64,000 nt of DNA, taken from the NCBI RefSeq assembly GCF_030272615.1, contig NC_081414.1:909359009-909423008 (forward strand), written 5' to 3'. The notes under the pieces are model-generated. The model was not told the DNA's origin, did no database searches, and saw only the letters and a program-made list of their open reading frames with translations. Below, in pieces: positions 1-10,584 of this stretch; within the stretch, counting starts at the first letter, position 1; each line of letters opens with the position of its first letter. This stretch comes from Cryptomeria japonica. Lineage: Eukaryota; Streptophyta; Pinopsida; Cupressales; Cupressaceae. The position numbers and the translations under genes are program-made.

Positions 1-679
1 TTGTACCTTGAGTACCATCAGACAATTGGGATATTCTGATAGGGCTGTGAATTCTACAAACCAAATCACCATCAAGGCTTATGATGATGAAGAGCGCTCG
101 TCCAAGGGCACAGTCACCTTACCGCTAAGAATAGGGCCAGTCACAAAGGATGTGGTTTGTCAAGTCCTAGACCTTGATCTCACATACAACATATTGCTAG
201 GACGTCCTTGGATTCATGAAATGAGGGCAGTCCCATCAACATGCCATCAGTGCATTAAGTTTCCTCACAATGGAGTTGAAGTGACCGTCAATGGTGATCC
301 AAATCCATTCATATATTGTAATAACTTGAGGTCACATACTGAAACTATCATTCCCAGTAATCGTGAGGCTACTCCTTCTTCAGCATATATTGATCCTGAG
401 TCATTAAAGCCCTCGACATCCAAACAAGGTGAACTTAGAGCCAAGTTTCAAGACAAAGGCATGGGAGAATACACTCTGAATCAGACAATGTTTTTACGAC
501 AAGTCCTAAGCTCTCCAAAGGAATATGGGAGGCCACATCCTGACAAGAAAATCTCCATCATGATACTCAAATGGGATCCTACCATCTTTCAAAAATGGGG
601 TGAACTAGAAGAAGAAAATTTATATAAAATGCTCTATAAGGACGTTGAAGAGGACACACATGATCAGATTATTATACCC

Positions 680-829
680 TGTGAGAACTATGGCAAAGGC
701 TTCAAAATTTTGCAAAGATTTGGGTATGACGGAAAAAGCCCTCTCGGACTACGCAAAGAAGGTGTCATGGAGCCCTTACAACCTGAGCTAACTACAAGAA
801 GGGAACGTTCCAAGGGGCTTGGTTTTCTG
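680..829 (+). other. G-patch-like segment between protease and RT of G1
   Basis: Residues about 225-273 of the frame starting at 8 hold a glycine-spaced stretch beginning GKGFKILQRFGY, followed by PLGLRKEG and ending KGLGF. It resembles G-patch domains, which bind nucleic acid and also occur after the protease in some retroviruses and plant retroelements. It is followed by about 300 acidic, low-complexity residues before the RT. The related elements G2 and G3 lack it, because their sequence departs from G1 just after the protease. The domain name is moderately secure; its role here is not known. Confidence 0.55.
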
Positions 830-1773
830 AATCCCAGACTACATAATAAAAGAACAAAAGAGGTATGGAAAATCAAAGTTGCTGAAGTTCAACAAGAGGA
901 TTACTATTCCACAGACTCCAATGAGTGGGAATGGGGTTCAGACAAATCCTCCAGTGACTATGAGCTCACTAAAACATTCAGAGAGCCAGATGAACCCACA
1001 GAGGAGGAGGAATTTTACAAAAAGTTTAGAGTTGGTCAAGAACCAACCCATAAGGATCTCGCACAAGCTTCGTTTCAAGGTCCTAGGTCAAAATCACATA
1101 GGATGAGGACACCTGTCCCAGAAGGCTCTACTAGTGATGACAATTTGGATTTGCTCACGATCGAAACTGATGAGGAGAGTGCCATCGATGACCTCGACGA
1201 TTTCCTTGACATACCTGAATATAACCACATCTTCACTCTTCGTCCAGCAAACTCTGAAAACACTAATGACCTTCCCCTTGTTCACCCCCAACTCATTGAC
1301 TGGGATCATGAAGGACCAGCACAATTTGATACATTTCAAAATGACGAAGCTATTATCGACTACCTTGGCATTCGAGATGATCTTCCCCCTAGAGACCACA
1401 AAGCAGGATATGCCATAGAGCTCAACAACATAGCATACTTTGGTGAGGGTGTCGGGCCTTCTAGTCGCAAAAATGTGAAAATAAAAACAAAACAAGGGTC
1501 TTATGGCGAAAACCACACTGTGGCGCTATCTGACTCCAAAAAAGTAAAAAGAAAGGACGTATCTAAGGGTGAAAACCTCTCTGAGGCGCCCGAAGATGGA
1601 AGGCTCGACATTCTCCCAGCATCATACGAGGAAAAATCATCTATGTTGGTAGAGGAGACTATAAAGACAAACATTGGTACAGCAGAGGTTCCACACAACA
1701 TATTTTTGGCTCAATCATTGACAGAGGCCGAGAGGACAAAATTCATAAGCTTTTTCAAGGAACGACAAGTCAA

Positions 1774-2580
1774 CTTTGCATGGTCATACGCTGATATGCC
1801 TGGGCTAGACCCGGATTTGGTGATGCATCATTTAACAGTCAAACCGGGGGCAAAACCAGTAAAGCAGAAATTAAGGAAAATGCATCCACGAGTGGCATTG
1901 CTAGTCAAGGCAGAGCTAGAGAAATTATTGGATGTCGGATTCATACGCCCAATTGATTATCCTGAATGGATTTCCAATTTAGTACCTGTCAGCAAACTGG
2001 ATCGCAGCATCCGAATATGTACATATTTCAGAGATATCAACAAGGCTTGTCCAAAGGACGATTTCCCATTACCAAACATTGACTTGATCGTTGATCTCAC
2101 AATAGGCCATGAAATGTTATCTTTAATGGATGGATTTTCTGGATATAATCAGATCAGGATTGCACCGGAAGATCAACATAAAACATCATTCACTTGTCCA
2201 TGGGAAACCTTCTATTGGAATGTCATGCCTTTTGGGCTGAAAAATGCAGGCGCCACTTATCAAAGAGCGATGACCACTATTTTTCATGATCTCATGCACA
2301 TAACAGTGGAAGATTATGTTGACGATCTTTTAGGAAAGTCAATAGACAAAGACACCCACTCGGACATACTTTTAGTTGTCTTTGATCGGCTGGAAAAATA
2401 CAAGGTAAGACTAAATCCAAAGAAATGTGTCTTTGGAGTAACCTCCGGGAAGCTCCTAGGATTCATTGTGTCTAAAAGAGGAATAGAAGCTGATCCAGCG
2501 AAGGTCAAGGCTATCTTGGACATGCCGCCACCCAAGAATATCAGTCAACTTCGATCTTTACAAGGGAGACTCCAGTCCAT
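1774..2580 (+). other. Reverse transcriptase domain of G1
   Basis: Ordered RT motifs are visible: the entry motif around KAELEKLLDVGFIRP, then NKACPKDDFPLP, a palm Asp in SLMDGFSGYNQ, MPFGLKNAGATYQR, and the catalytic box YVDD at 2315-2326, followed by LNPKKCVFGV and LLGFIVS. These are typical of Ty3/gypsy RT. One conserved site looks altered: the usual CVD(Y/F)RDLN reads CTYFRDIN, so an Asp that is normally conserved is Tyr. The YVDD aspartates remain. A TGA directly after this domain (2582-2584) would end translation before RNase H. Confidence 0.93.
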
Positions 2581-2584
2581 ATGA

Positions 2585-3555
2585 AGATTCATAGCACAAC
2601 TTGCAGATAAGTGTAATCCTTTCCAGCACCTGCTACACAAAAACATCAAGTTCAAATGGGATGAGAACTGTCAACAGGCTTTTCAGACGCTCAAAGACTA
2701 TCTTTTGAACCCGCCAGTTTTGATGCCACCAATTCCAGATCAACCATTGCTACTTTACATATCAGCTACTCCGATAGCACTGGGGGCACTCCTAGCACAG
2801 CAAATACCTGACGGCAAGGAAAAAGCAGTCTACTATATCAGTCGCACATTGGTGGGATATGAGCTAAACTACACACCAATCGAGCATGCATGTCTCGCTG
2901 TGGTCTTTGCTTCACAGAAGTTACGACATTATATGCTCACTCACAAGACTAAGTTGATTGCCAGAATCGATCCACTAAAATATCTTCTCAACAAAGCTAC
3001 ACTTACTGGGCGGCTGGCCAAGTGGGTAATGATCTTGAGTGAATTCGACATTGAATACGTGGACAGAAAAGCTATAAAAGGACAAGCAATTGCAGATCAA
3101 CTGGCAGATGCTCCCATGATAGATGATGCTCCTCTACAGTCAGAATTTCCAGATGAGTCCATTCTAACAATATCACCTGCAAAGCCATGGCAATTATATT
3201 TTGATGGCTCATACACACAGCACGGGGCAGGAGCGGGTATACTCTTTATAACTCCCCAAGGCGATTCTATACCAAAGTCATACCGCTTATCATTTCCTTG
3301 CACTAACAATATAGTGGAATACGAGGCATTAACAACTGGGTTAAGAATTGCAGTTCAATGGAAGATCCAAGAACTTCGTGTTTTTGGGGATTCTCAACTT
3401 GTCATCCGTCAAGCAACTGATGATTATCAAACAAAAGACGAAAAGCTAATGCCTTACAAACAGCTGGTAGATGATCTAAAACAACACTTCGCAAAGATAG
3501 AGTTTGAGCAGATACCAAGAGAATAGAATCGCGCTGCTGATGCCATGGCTACAAT
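2585..3555 (+). other. Tandem RNase H domains of G1 (degenerate first, intact second)
   Basis: The first domain (about 2585-3110) follows the RT connection and has the usual landmarks YYISRTL, ELNYTPIEHACLAV and GRLAKWVMILSEFDIEY, but where the first catalytic Asp is expected it reads LYISATPIALGALLAQ, without Asp. The second domain (about 3187-3555) has a complete acidic set: FDGS, VEYEAL, FGDSQLV and AADAMA. An inactive native RNase H followed by an acquired second one is a known trait of Tat elements. A TAG at 3524-3526 splits the second domain just before its last catalytic Asp. Confidence 0.88.
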
Positions 3556-4936
3556 TGCTTCGCTCATTGATCTACCGCAAAATGAGACCTGCTATGAATT
3601 CCTGGTAGACAACCTGCTGATTTCGTCATATGAAATCACTCCTACAGAAATGATATGTGTTGTTGGTCCTGAGTCCCAGTTATATGGTCCCATATTCACA
3701 TACCTTCGCGACAATATCTTACCTCCCAATCTATCGAACAATCAACGCCGCACTTTCATTCGCCAATCCTCTCGATATGTCATTTTAGCAGATATCCTAT
3801 ACCGACGAGGTCTAGATGGCACCCTTCTTAGATGTTTAGAGAGTGACGAAGCTCAGATTGCGTTACGAGAAGTGCATGAAGGGATATGTGGTCCGCATAC
3901 TAGTGGTCCTACCTTGGCCAAGAAACTCATTAGGACTGGATACTACTGGCCTACTATGGAAAAAGATGCATATCAGTTTGTCAAGAAATGTAAGCAGTGT
4001 CAAATTCATGGAGACCTCATACATGCACCAGCACAGGAACTACAACCACTTGCATCTCCTTGGCCCTTTTGTCAATGGGGACTCGATCTCATAGGCAAGA
4101 TTCACCCTCCTTCTTCCAATGGACATAAATTCATTATTACAGCCACAGAGTATTTTACAAAGTGGATTGAAGCCGTGCCTCTCACACAAGTTACTGGGAA
4201 ACAAATCGCTACCTTCATCCTGAACTACATCATTTGCCGATACGGGATTCCTACTTCCATTATTACTGATAACGGGCGTCCCTTCAAAAATCAGGATGTT
4301 CGTGAACTTTGTGAGTGCTTCCATATCTCTCACCGTTTCTCCACACCATATTACCCCCAAGGTAATGGCCAAGCTGAGGCGTCTAATAAAACAATTCTCA
4401 AAATCCTTAAAAAGACAGTCGACGACGCTGGCCGTAACTGGCATATCCAACTCAATCCTGCACTTTGGGCCTACCGCACAAGTGTCCGCACACCTACAGG
4501 AGCTACACCCTACTCACTTGTCTATGACGCTGAAGCCATCTTGCCTATTGAGGTCGAGCTACCTTCTCTACGGGTCTCCTTGAGAAACATAATCAACGAT
4601 GAAGACTACAGGGTCTCTCGCTTGCAAGAACTAGAACTGCTGGAGGAATGAAGGCACACTGCTTTTAATCATCTCAAGGCTTACCAACAACGAATGAGTC
4701 GCAGTTACAATCACAAAGTTAAGCCTCGCACATTTGAGGTAGGTGACTTAGTACTCAGAGAGAACCCCAAGAATCAGCAAGACAGAGATAAGAAGGGCAA
4801 GTTCGAACCAAACTGGCTTGGTCCTTACATCATTACAGCGGTATATGGATCTGGGGCATATCAGCTCTCAACTACAGAAGGTGAACCTTTGGAGGATCCT
4901 ATCAACAGCATGCACCTTTGCAGGTTCTACACATAA
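3556..4936 (+). other. Integrase of G1
   Basis: The N-terminal zinc-binding domain is visible as HEGICGPH followed about 30 residues later by CKQC (HHCC pattern, about 3870-4010). The catalytic core has the three acidic residues in GLDLIGK, ITDNGRPF and NGQAEASNKT. The C-terminal domain follows a TGA at 4649-4651 and holds FEVGDLVLREN and NWLGPYII, the GPY-type motif of gypsy integrases, ending near RRFYT-like CRFYT at 4936. Integrase inserts the cDNA into the genome. No chromodomain is seen. The C-terminal 80 residues are the part retained in G2 and G3. Confidence 0.92.
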
Positions 4937-6725
4937 GCTCTTCGGAACATCCTAATTCAAAAATACAAAAAAAAAAAGTAAAAAAGTCAAAAATACAAAA
5001 AAATTATAAAACAAAAAAATCGTTACTTGGTGAAAACCTGGCAAACAGGCGCCTTGTGACACAAAAAACATTGAAAAATTGAAAAAAGTAAAGAGAAATA
5101 ATTTCATCCAACGGTGAAAACCACTTCGGTGGCGCCCTGGGCAAGTACCATGGTGAAAACTGGGTCACCAGCGCCATGCGTAGAGACTTTGCTCCTCCAT
5201 CCTTCAGGATTCTCTTTCATCCTTTCACTTTGCACACACTCACAACCTATTCGTTCACAATAAACTTAACCATTCCCATCATGGCTTGTTATTGATCTAC
5301 CTAAGATTGGTTAGCCATCCATAACCCTCCCTTTTCACTCCCTTTCCATCCATAATAAATCAGATCCTATCTATGACTACGGCCAATCCTACGTCTAGTA
5401 ATGGGTGTGGAACTGAGAACATCACGTGTTTCAAGAAGTACAGTTTCTTCCAACTTCCTTCAGTTTATCCGCGCACAATCCGCAATAAAGCAACATCTGC
5501 ATCGCCAGATCCGCAATAAAGTTTCGTCTTCTCCACAATAAAGTATCAGTTTCATGGATTCAGTCAGTTTCAGATGAGACACAACAGCAACAATGAGCTT
5601 CAACAAAATCAAATCTTTCAACAGACTTAGACAACATATGGTTCAGTGCTATCTATCCTTTTTGTGAAAGTGAACATTGTGATCACAATCAAATAAGACT
5701 TATACAAGTGACAAGAGACACTAAACTTGAGGACTACAGTGGATGTTGGTGTCGAGTCTTGGTTTTCTTTTGATTTTATCTTTTGGTGACATGTCTTTTA
5801 GCTTTTCCAGGATGTCTTTGACTAGAGATTCTATCTCCAGGATGTCTTTGACTAGAAAGGCGAGGATGGGGTATTGTCACCTATTTGTATTTGCTGTCTG
5901 TGGATTGTCTCTTAGTAATGCTATGACTTGTCCAAGGATATGAGGACGCTGTGAGTCTAGTATGAACTGGGGCATTCCTTGTTTGTGACTGTCTTATCTC
6001 CATGCAAACAGGTACAATGACTTTCTGGGCCGAACATATGCCTTGATTGTCATAACCTATTCTGCCATAATAAAGCTCAATGATGATAACGCACAAGAAG
6101 CTCTTTCACTTTCATATCTTTTGTCTTCCATCCCCCTTTCTTGATTGACTTCCATCGTCCTTCTCGAGTCCGCGTAGCTCGCTATCACATGACTGAGTAT
6201 AATGACACACCAAAAACATTTGCATTTCATGTAGCTGCACCTACATTACTACATATAAGCATTTCATACATAAATATAGATATCACAATTGCATCACATC
6301 CTGCACACAACACCTGTTAGCACAATTTACATCTGCATTATCATATTCATTTGCATTACATACATTCACATTTGCATCATGCATCACATATACAATATAA
6401 AAGAACAAAAATATATTGCATTACATCATATAAGCATCCATATCATAAAACATGCATCACATAAGAACATCTCATCACATAAGGTACACATGCATATAGC
6501 TGCCGCAAAAATGGATCATCTCATATATATAATCAAAAGTGTCATGATACAATGATGTCAAAAGAATCATATGGCTACAAAATCACCCGCAGGTGTCTAC
6601 AATACAAAAATGGTACATATACTGATACAAAGGGGAGCCCTCTATGGCTATGATGAACTCCCTCCTTCGGAGCCGCCTGGCCTCGACGGAGTCTGAGCTC
6701 TAGATGGTCCCGCTCCAGGATCCCC
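4937..6725 (+). other. Non-coding region after pol of G1
   Basis: No credible gene here. It starts with an A-rich stretch, then three variants of a unit with the core GGTGAAAAC near 5028, 5112 and 5151, then a cluster of AATAAA signals (5481-5542), a short tandem duplication around CCAGGATGTCTTTGACTAGA (5809-5860), and from about 6200 to 6560 a low-complexity run rich in CATCACAT and CATTTCATACA. The order is repeated in G2 (23256-24960) and G3 (38179-39640), so it belongs to the element and is not host filler. Short reading frames here look accidental. Confidence 0.7.
5481..5542 (+). terminator. Cluster of AATAAA polyadenylation-like signals after pol
   Basis: CGCAATAAAG occurs at 5481-5490 and again at about 5512-5521, and CACAATAAAG at about 5533-5542, within 62 bases. 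Similar clusters occur at the same place in G2 (about 23900-23960) and G3 (about 38690-38755). They could end sense transcripts before the antisense gene, but AATAAA is short and such use is inference. Confidence 0.35.
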
Positions 6726-8600
6726 CTACCTGTCTGGTGGTGGTGGAGGACCCATGACCCCACCGCTGGATGCCTGCCTCCTACGACTCCCTCCCGTAGC
6801 CATCGCTGTGCGCGACGATCTATGGAAGCTCCTCGCCCGCTGATCTGCTGGCACGGCACCATAGTACAGATCCCTCCAGTAGGCGATCTCCTCTCCAGCT
6901 TGCAGCACATATGCGTAGCCTGCCCCTGCATCCTTTGCTGCCCGCCTCCCTGCCCTCAGAGCTGTCTCGGCCTCAGTATATCTCTGGATGGCCTGGTCTC
7001 TCTCTCGCTCTGTGTCCCTGAGCCTGATCCTGAGGCGATCCCTCTCCCGCTCCAAATCCGCAATCTCGTCTGCCTGGCCCTGGCAGATCTCTCTCAGCCC
7101 TAGCAGCTCATCCTCCTCAGGATCATCACCCTCAGCCTCTGCCTGTGGCTCCTCCTCTGCAGGTGCCTGTACCTGTGCCTCCGCCTGTACCTGTCTAGGT
7201 GCCTGAATAGGTACCTGTCTCTGCACCTGTCCCTGTCCCTGCACCTGTCTCGGTCCCTATGCTCTAGGACCCTGTGCTGCTGGTACATGTAGGGGCAATC
7301 CACCCCGACCCCTCACCACCACCTGGGCTGGTCTCTCCTGTCCTCCCTCCCTCCGAGGTGCTACTCGCCTCTCTCCCACCACTCCCCTCCGCCTCCGTCG
7401 GCCCCTGCCTCCATCTCCTCCACCATCATCATCATCATCCCCTCCTACCTCTCCCTCCAGCAGCTCTCCCGGATCTGTCAATCTCGGAAAGGGATGCTCT
7501 GCCCAATACGCAGAGTACTCTGCATCCATCCCTGCATCCTCTACCTCCGGCCACATATCCCATGGTAATGGCATCATCTCCGCCAGCTGTGTCACGGCCT
7601 GATCATATGATAACAGCGGCCCGAACTGTACCTAATCTCTGACTGTACGGGCATACATGCCCGAGCCTCGTGGCATCCGCTGAATCCTGCCGAACTGTCT
7701 GCATACCCTGTCAACAAGCTGCCTCTCTAGAATATAGGGCGTCTGCCCAATAAGATACCTGCTCCTGAATGCATAGGGTAGCTCCAATGCGTCGTCATCC
7801 CACTCCTCGCACCCCAGGTACGGCCTCCAGATAACCATATCAATATCATCTATGACGCGTCTCCAATGCTCCAGTCGACCAATCCGAGGTTGTGATGTAA
7901 TCATATCGTACAGATGCACAAAGCTCCATCCATGCCCTCTGCCTCTGAAGTGGATAGGTCGTGTGATGGGAAGGTGCTCATATGCCCACACCTGAAGGAG
8001 AGTCACTCCGTAGCCCAAGCCCACTGATCCGTGGTACACAAACTGATGCAGCTCATAGTACAAATGTGCTAGGACACATGGCCCCCATGCATATCTGGTG
8101 TGCTCTATCATCAGCGTCTCCAATGCCCCTCCCCAGCCAACTGCCAATCCCCGTGTGGCTCTGTCCGGACACAAGTACCCACTGATGACTCCTCCGATAA
8201 CAGCTAGTAAAGCTAAACCTGTAGCGATCATGGTATCCCATGCCACGTGACCTGCTCACATCTCCAACCCAGGATCCTGGAATACCCGTCTCAGTGCCTC
8301 TCTGTCACCATCTCGATCATATGGAATCAACTCTCCATCAATCGGAATATGTAGAATCCTGTAAACATCCTCCAGTGTCACTGTCATCTCACCCATCGGC
8401 AGATGAAACGTGCACGTCTCAGAGTGCCATCTCTCAGCCAACGCAGTCAGCAAACCCATGTTTGCTCGAAACTCGGGCACATATAGCACATGTGTGAGAC
8501 CCATCTCCTCAATAGAAATCATGTCCTGAATCGACAACTCTGGTCGCAACCTCTGAGTCGACGGGAATCTCTCCCATGACTCCAACATAGGCAAATACTC
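6726..8600 (-). pseudogene. Antisense plant-mobile-domain (PMD) gene of G1, exon 2
   Basis: Read on the minus strand, one frame of 625 codons runs from an acceptor (CTGCAG, exon starting GAG at 8600) to TAG at 6726-6728, with only three internal stops: TGA 8256-8258, TAG 7632-7634 and TAG 7257-7259, each one C-to-T change from sense. The N-terminal part has plant-mobile-domain landmarks: MGLLTALAERWHSETCTFHL, GEMTVTLEDVYRIL, then a central YGVTLLQVWAYEHL segment. The C-terminal part is low-complexity: Asp/Gly-rich, Arg-rich, Gln/Val/Ala-rich, then a charged coiled coil near 6990-7130. PMD proteins occur in MAIN/MAIL host genes and in plant transposable elements; the function inside this element is not known. 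It joins phase 0 to the small exon at 9409-9474. Confidence 0.85.
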
Positions 8601-8694
8601 CTGCAGTCAACCAATCAATCATGTCAGTTATCGTGGCATTCACTGTTTATCATAAAATGCTACTTGCTATCTAAATGCATACGCTTACCTATCC

Positions 8695-8876
8695 TAGTGA
8701 CACTCACTGTTCATCACAAAGTGTTACTATCTATCCTAGTAGTGCTCCCTGTTCATCACAAAGTACTACGTGTGTGACATTCCCTGTTCATCACAAAGTG
8801 TTACTCACATTCGCACTCCCTGTTCATCACAAAGTGCTGCCTATCTTGGTGCTCCCTGTTCATCACAAAGTGCCTT
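8695..8876. repeat. Tandem array with core TGTTCATCACAAAGT
   Basis: Five copies of a unit of about 35-42 bp with the core CTGTTCATCACAAAGTGTTAC, separated by short variable spacers often containing CTATCCTAGT. G2 carries seven copies at about 25490-25740. It lies within the intron of the antisense gene. The spacers are not unique, so it is not a CRISPR array. Confidence 0.85.
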
Positions 8877-8994
8877 GATCTATCCTAATCTTCCTAGAGG
8901 ACCTGCTTGAGTGTATCCTCTCAGCAGCTTATCCAATCGACAGCGTATGTTCATCACAGAACTGCCGATTTGACCTAAAAGACTCAACCTATGC

Positions 8995-9300
8995 ATTTTG
9001 ACACACAAACGCGCTTTAAACTCATAAACGCGCTTATAGACTGCACAAACGCGCTTCTGCAACACAGACGCGTTTTCTGAACACAAACGTGCCTATACCA
9101 TGCAAAAAACGCGACCAGGGAACACAGACGTCCCTATATGACATAAACGCCCCTATAGGGCACAGACGCTTCTAAATTTCACAAACGCGCCCGCAATCAA
9201 CGCAAACGCGGTTCCAGGCACAGACGCGCCTGGACCCGACACAGACGCGCCTATCCGACATAGATGCACCTGGCACTAACACAGACGCGGTTGCGCATTT
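8995..9300. repeat. CpG-rich tandem array with core ACAAACGCGC / ACAGACGCGC
   Basis: About fourteen irregular units of roughly 18-25 bp built on ACA(A/G)ACGCGC. The counterpart in G2 (25850-26070) has the same layout, but many CG sites now read TG or CA, for example ACATGCC and ACGTGCC, as expected of methylated CpG decay. It lies in the intron close to the donor. Confidence 0.8.
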
Positions 9301-9408
9301 TTTACATATTTCAACTACCCTATTCCTAGCGCATTTATTGCTACTTAGCATGCATTAATGACAAAACTTGAAATGCGTGAAAGTACGAGGAGGTTTTCGA
9401 GTACTTAC

Positions 9409-9474
9409 CGACTCTCCTGCATCTGCTGGTCGCTGGAATCGGCAAACGCGATCGAATCTATGAATGAAAGCCAT
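9409..9474 (-). CDS. First exon of the antisense PMD gene of G1
   Basis: ATG at 9474-9472 opens 22 codons (beginning MAFIHRFDRVCRFQRP) that end exactly at a canonical donor, GTAAGT (9408-9403). The exon has no internal stop and ends at a codon boundary; exon 2 starts in the same phase at 8600 after an AG acceptor. G2 keeps an equivalent exon at 26177-26242 with the same length, phase and a GTGAGT donor, which is good evidence that it is real. The basic N-terminus has no family I recognise. Confidence 0.75.
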
Positions 9475-9547
9475 CGCTGCTGACTGCTGCTACTCTTTTC
9501 TTGTAAGGGTGTGGATGCAATGAGGATGTCTTTTGCCCGTGGTCTAT

Positions 9548-9553
9548 CTTATA
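9548..9553 (-). promoter_or_regulatory. Putative TATA box of the antisense PMD gene
   Basis: On the minus strand GGCTATAAGATAGACC places TATAAG about 75 bp upstream of the ATG at 9474. The same TATAAGATA motif is kept about 95 bp upstream of the equivalent ATG in G2 (26335-26340). Position and conservation support a promoter; no expression evidence is available. Confidence 0.5.
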
Positions 9554-9785
9554 GCCTAGCCTAGCCCTCGTCTTCCTTTCCCGAGTCAGTCTTTCTCATC
9601 CCGTGACTTTGTCACTTTATTCGGTCAGTCCATTCTAGCCTTTCTTTCTTATCGAGAGATTGTCTGCAATCTTTTCAGACATTTTCATCCAATCTCTCGA
9701 GGGGGCATATCATTCCCATTCTGGGGCAACTCTGTATTAGTTTATCTTATCTTCTTTGAAACAACGCGACAAGCCGCATTGTCTC

Positions 9786-9799
9786 AAAGAGGGGCAAAA
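9786..9799 (+). other. Polypurine tract of G1
   Basis: AAAGAGGGGCAAAA directly before the 3' LTR. It is the standard primer for plus-strand DNA synthesis. The same tract precedes the 3' LTRs of G2 (26584-26597) and G3 (40483-40496). Confidence 0.9.
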
Positions 9800-10579
9800 T
9801 GTAGACACTCAAAATTGTCATGTCTAATTAAATAAATATTTTATTTATTTAATTATCTAAGCCTAATTCTTCTATTAATTAAATAAATTTTTATTTATTT
9901 AATTAATTCATTTATCCTCTTCTAGCCTTATTTCTCATTTAAATAAATACATTTATTTATTTAAATTATCCCTTTCCTAAATTAAATAAATATTTTATTT
10001 ATTTAATTGTCCTACTTTTTCTATTAATTAAATAAATCTTTATTTATTTAATTAATTCATTAGCTTTTTCTACACATGACACATGTCATTCATCTCTTAA
10101 TTCATACGCTACCTACCTCTTTCATTATTTTGGTATTTCTTATACCTACCCTCTAATCCTAGCCGACCTCCTTTTTACACCTCTCAATCTTATCCCTCCA
10201 TTTCTTATTGTGTCTTCTATTTAAGGGGATACTTTCTTCATTGTCAAACCCTAATGGCTAATGACTGATTTTGGAGTACTTGGCTACACTACGATCCTAC
10301 TTGCAACCACATTCCGTTCTTTGTTGAGCTCTTGTGCATATAAAAATCTGAGAGCAAATATATCAAGCAAGATCAATGGAGATAGGAAGAATGGAGATCA
10401 AAACCCTATTGGACATGTGATGGTATAATCTTTGTGATTTTGAGTTATTTTGCATTGTCTTAGGTAATCTTCATATGTTATGGTGGATCTTTGTTCATTG
10501 TTAGGCTAGGGTTTAGTGGTTGGATTCATTTTAGCCTTTCAATATTGTTGTTTATTGTTATCCATTTTCACCATAAACA
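9800..10579 (+). repeat. 3' LTR of G1
   Basis: 780 bp, starting TGTAGACACT and ending ACCATAAACA, bounded by the polypurine tract on the left. The first 280 bp hold several AT-rich palindromes of the type TTAAATAAATATTTTATTTA. A TATA-like TATTTAAGG lies at 10218-10226, where the G2 and G3 LTRs have TATATAAGG. The LTR would promote and terminate the element's RNA. It matches the LTRs of G2 and G3 along its whole length. Confidence 0.93.
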
Positions 10580-10584
10580 GATAC

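Larger units (their letters stand above)
2..4936 (+). pseudogene. Pol polyprotein of G1 (protease C-terminus, RT, two RNase H, integrase)
   Basis: One reading frame runs from the left edge to TAA at 4936, about 1,645 codons, broken by three in-frame stops: TGA 2582-2584, TAG 3524-3526 and TGA 4649-4651. Each is one C-to-T change from a sense codon (CGA or CAG), so the copy is lightly decayed rather than rearranged. The window opens inside the protease; the ILLGRPW motif of its C-terminal half lies near 200. The polyprotein would be cut by its own protease in the virus-like particle; RT and RNase H copy the RNA and integrase inserts the product. I see no frameshift anywhere in this frame. Confidence 0.92.
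8601..9408 (-). other. Intron of the antisense PMD gene, filled with tandem repeats
   Basis: GT-AG boundaries: donor GTAAGT at 9408 and acceptor CTGCAG next to 8601, 808 bp. The interior is almost entirely two tandem arrays (next two entries). An intron in an antisense retroelement gene survives because the element copies through its sense genomic RNA, in which the antisense intron is never spliced. Confidence 0.7.
1..10579 (+). mobile_element. G1: Ty3/gypsy LTR retrotransposon (Tat-like), left part outside the window
   Basis: The order is protease end, G-patch-like segment, RT, RNase H, second RNase H, integrase, a long non-coding 3' part with an antisense accessory gene, polypurine tract and 3' LTR. 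Two RNase H domains and a large accessory region between pol and the 3' LTR are known marks of the plant Tat lineage (Ogre and relatives); the lineage call is inference. The 5' LTR, leader and gag lie left of the window. The 3' LTR ends ATAAACA at 10579 and is followed by GATAC, the expected 5-bp target duplication, whose left partner cannot be seen. This is the only one of the three related elements here (G1, G2, G3) that keeps the enzyme core. Confidence 0.9.

Noticed and set aside
6289-6555. His/Ile-rich frame of 88 codons
   Set aside because: Translation of a CATCACAT-like low-complexity run; no conservation as a protein in G2 or G3.
7274-7642. Plus-strand proline-rich frame of 122 codons
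   Set aside because: It is the shadow of the low-complexity Asp/Gly/Arg-rich part of the antisense PMD gene.
8695-8876. Regularly spaced short repeats resembling a CRISPR array
   Set aside because: Spacers are short, related to each other and partly repeat-derived; the context is a plant retroelement intron. It is a simple tandem repeat.
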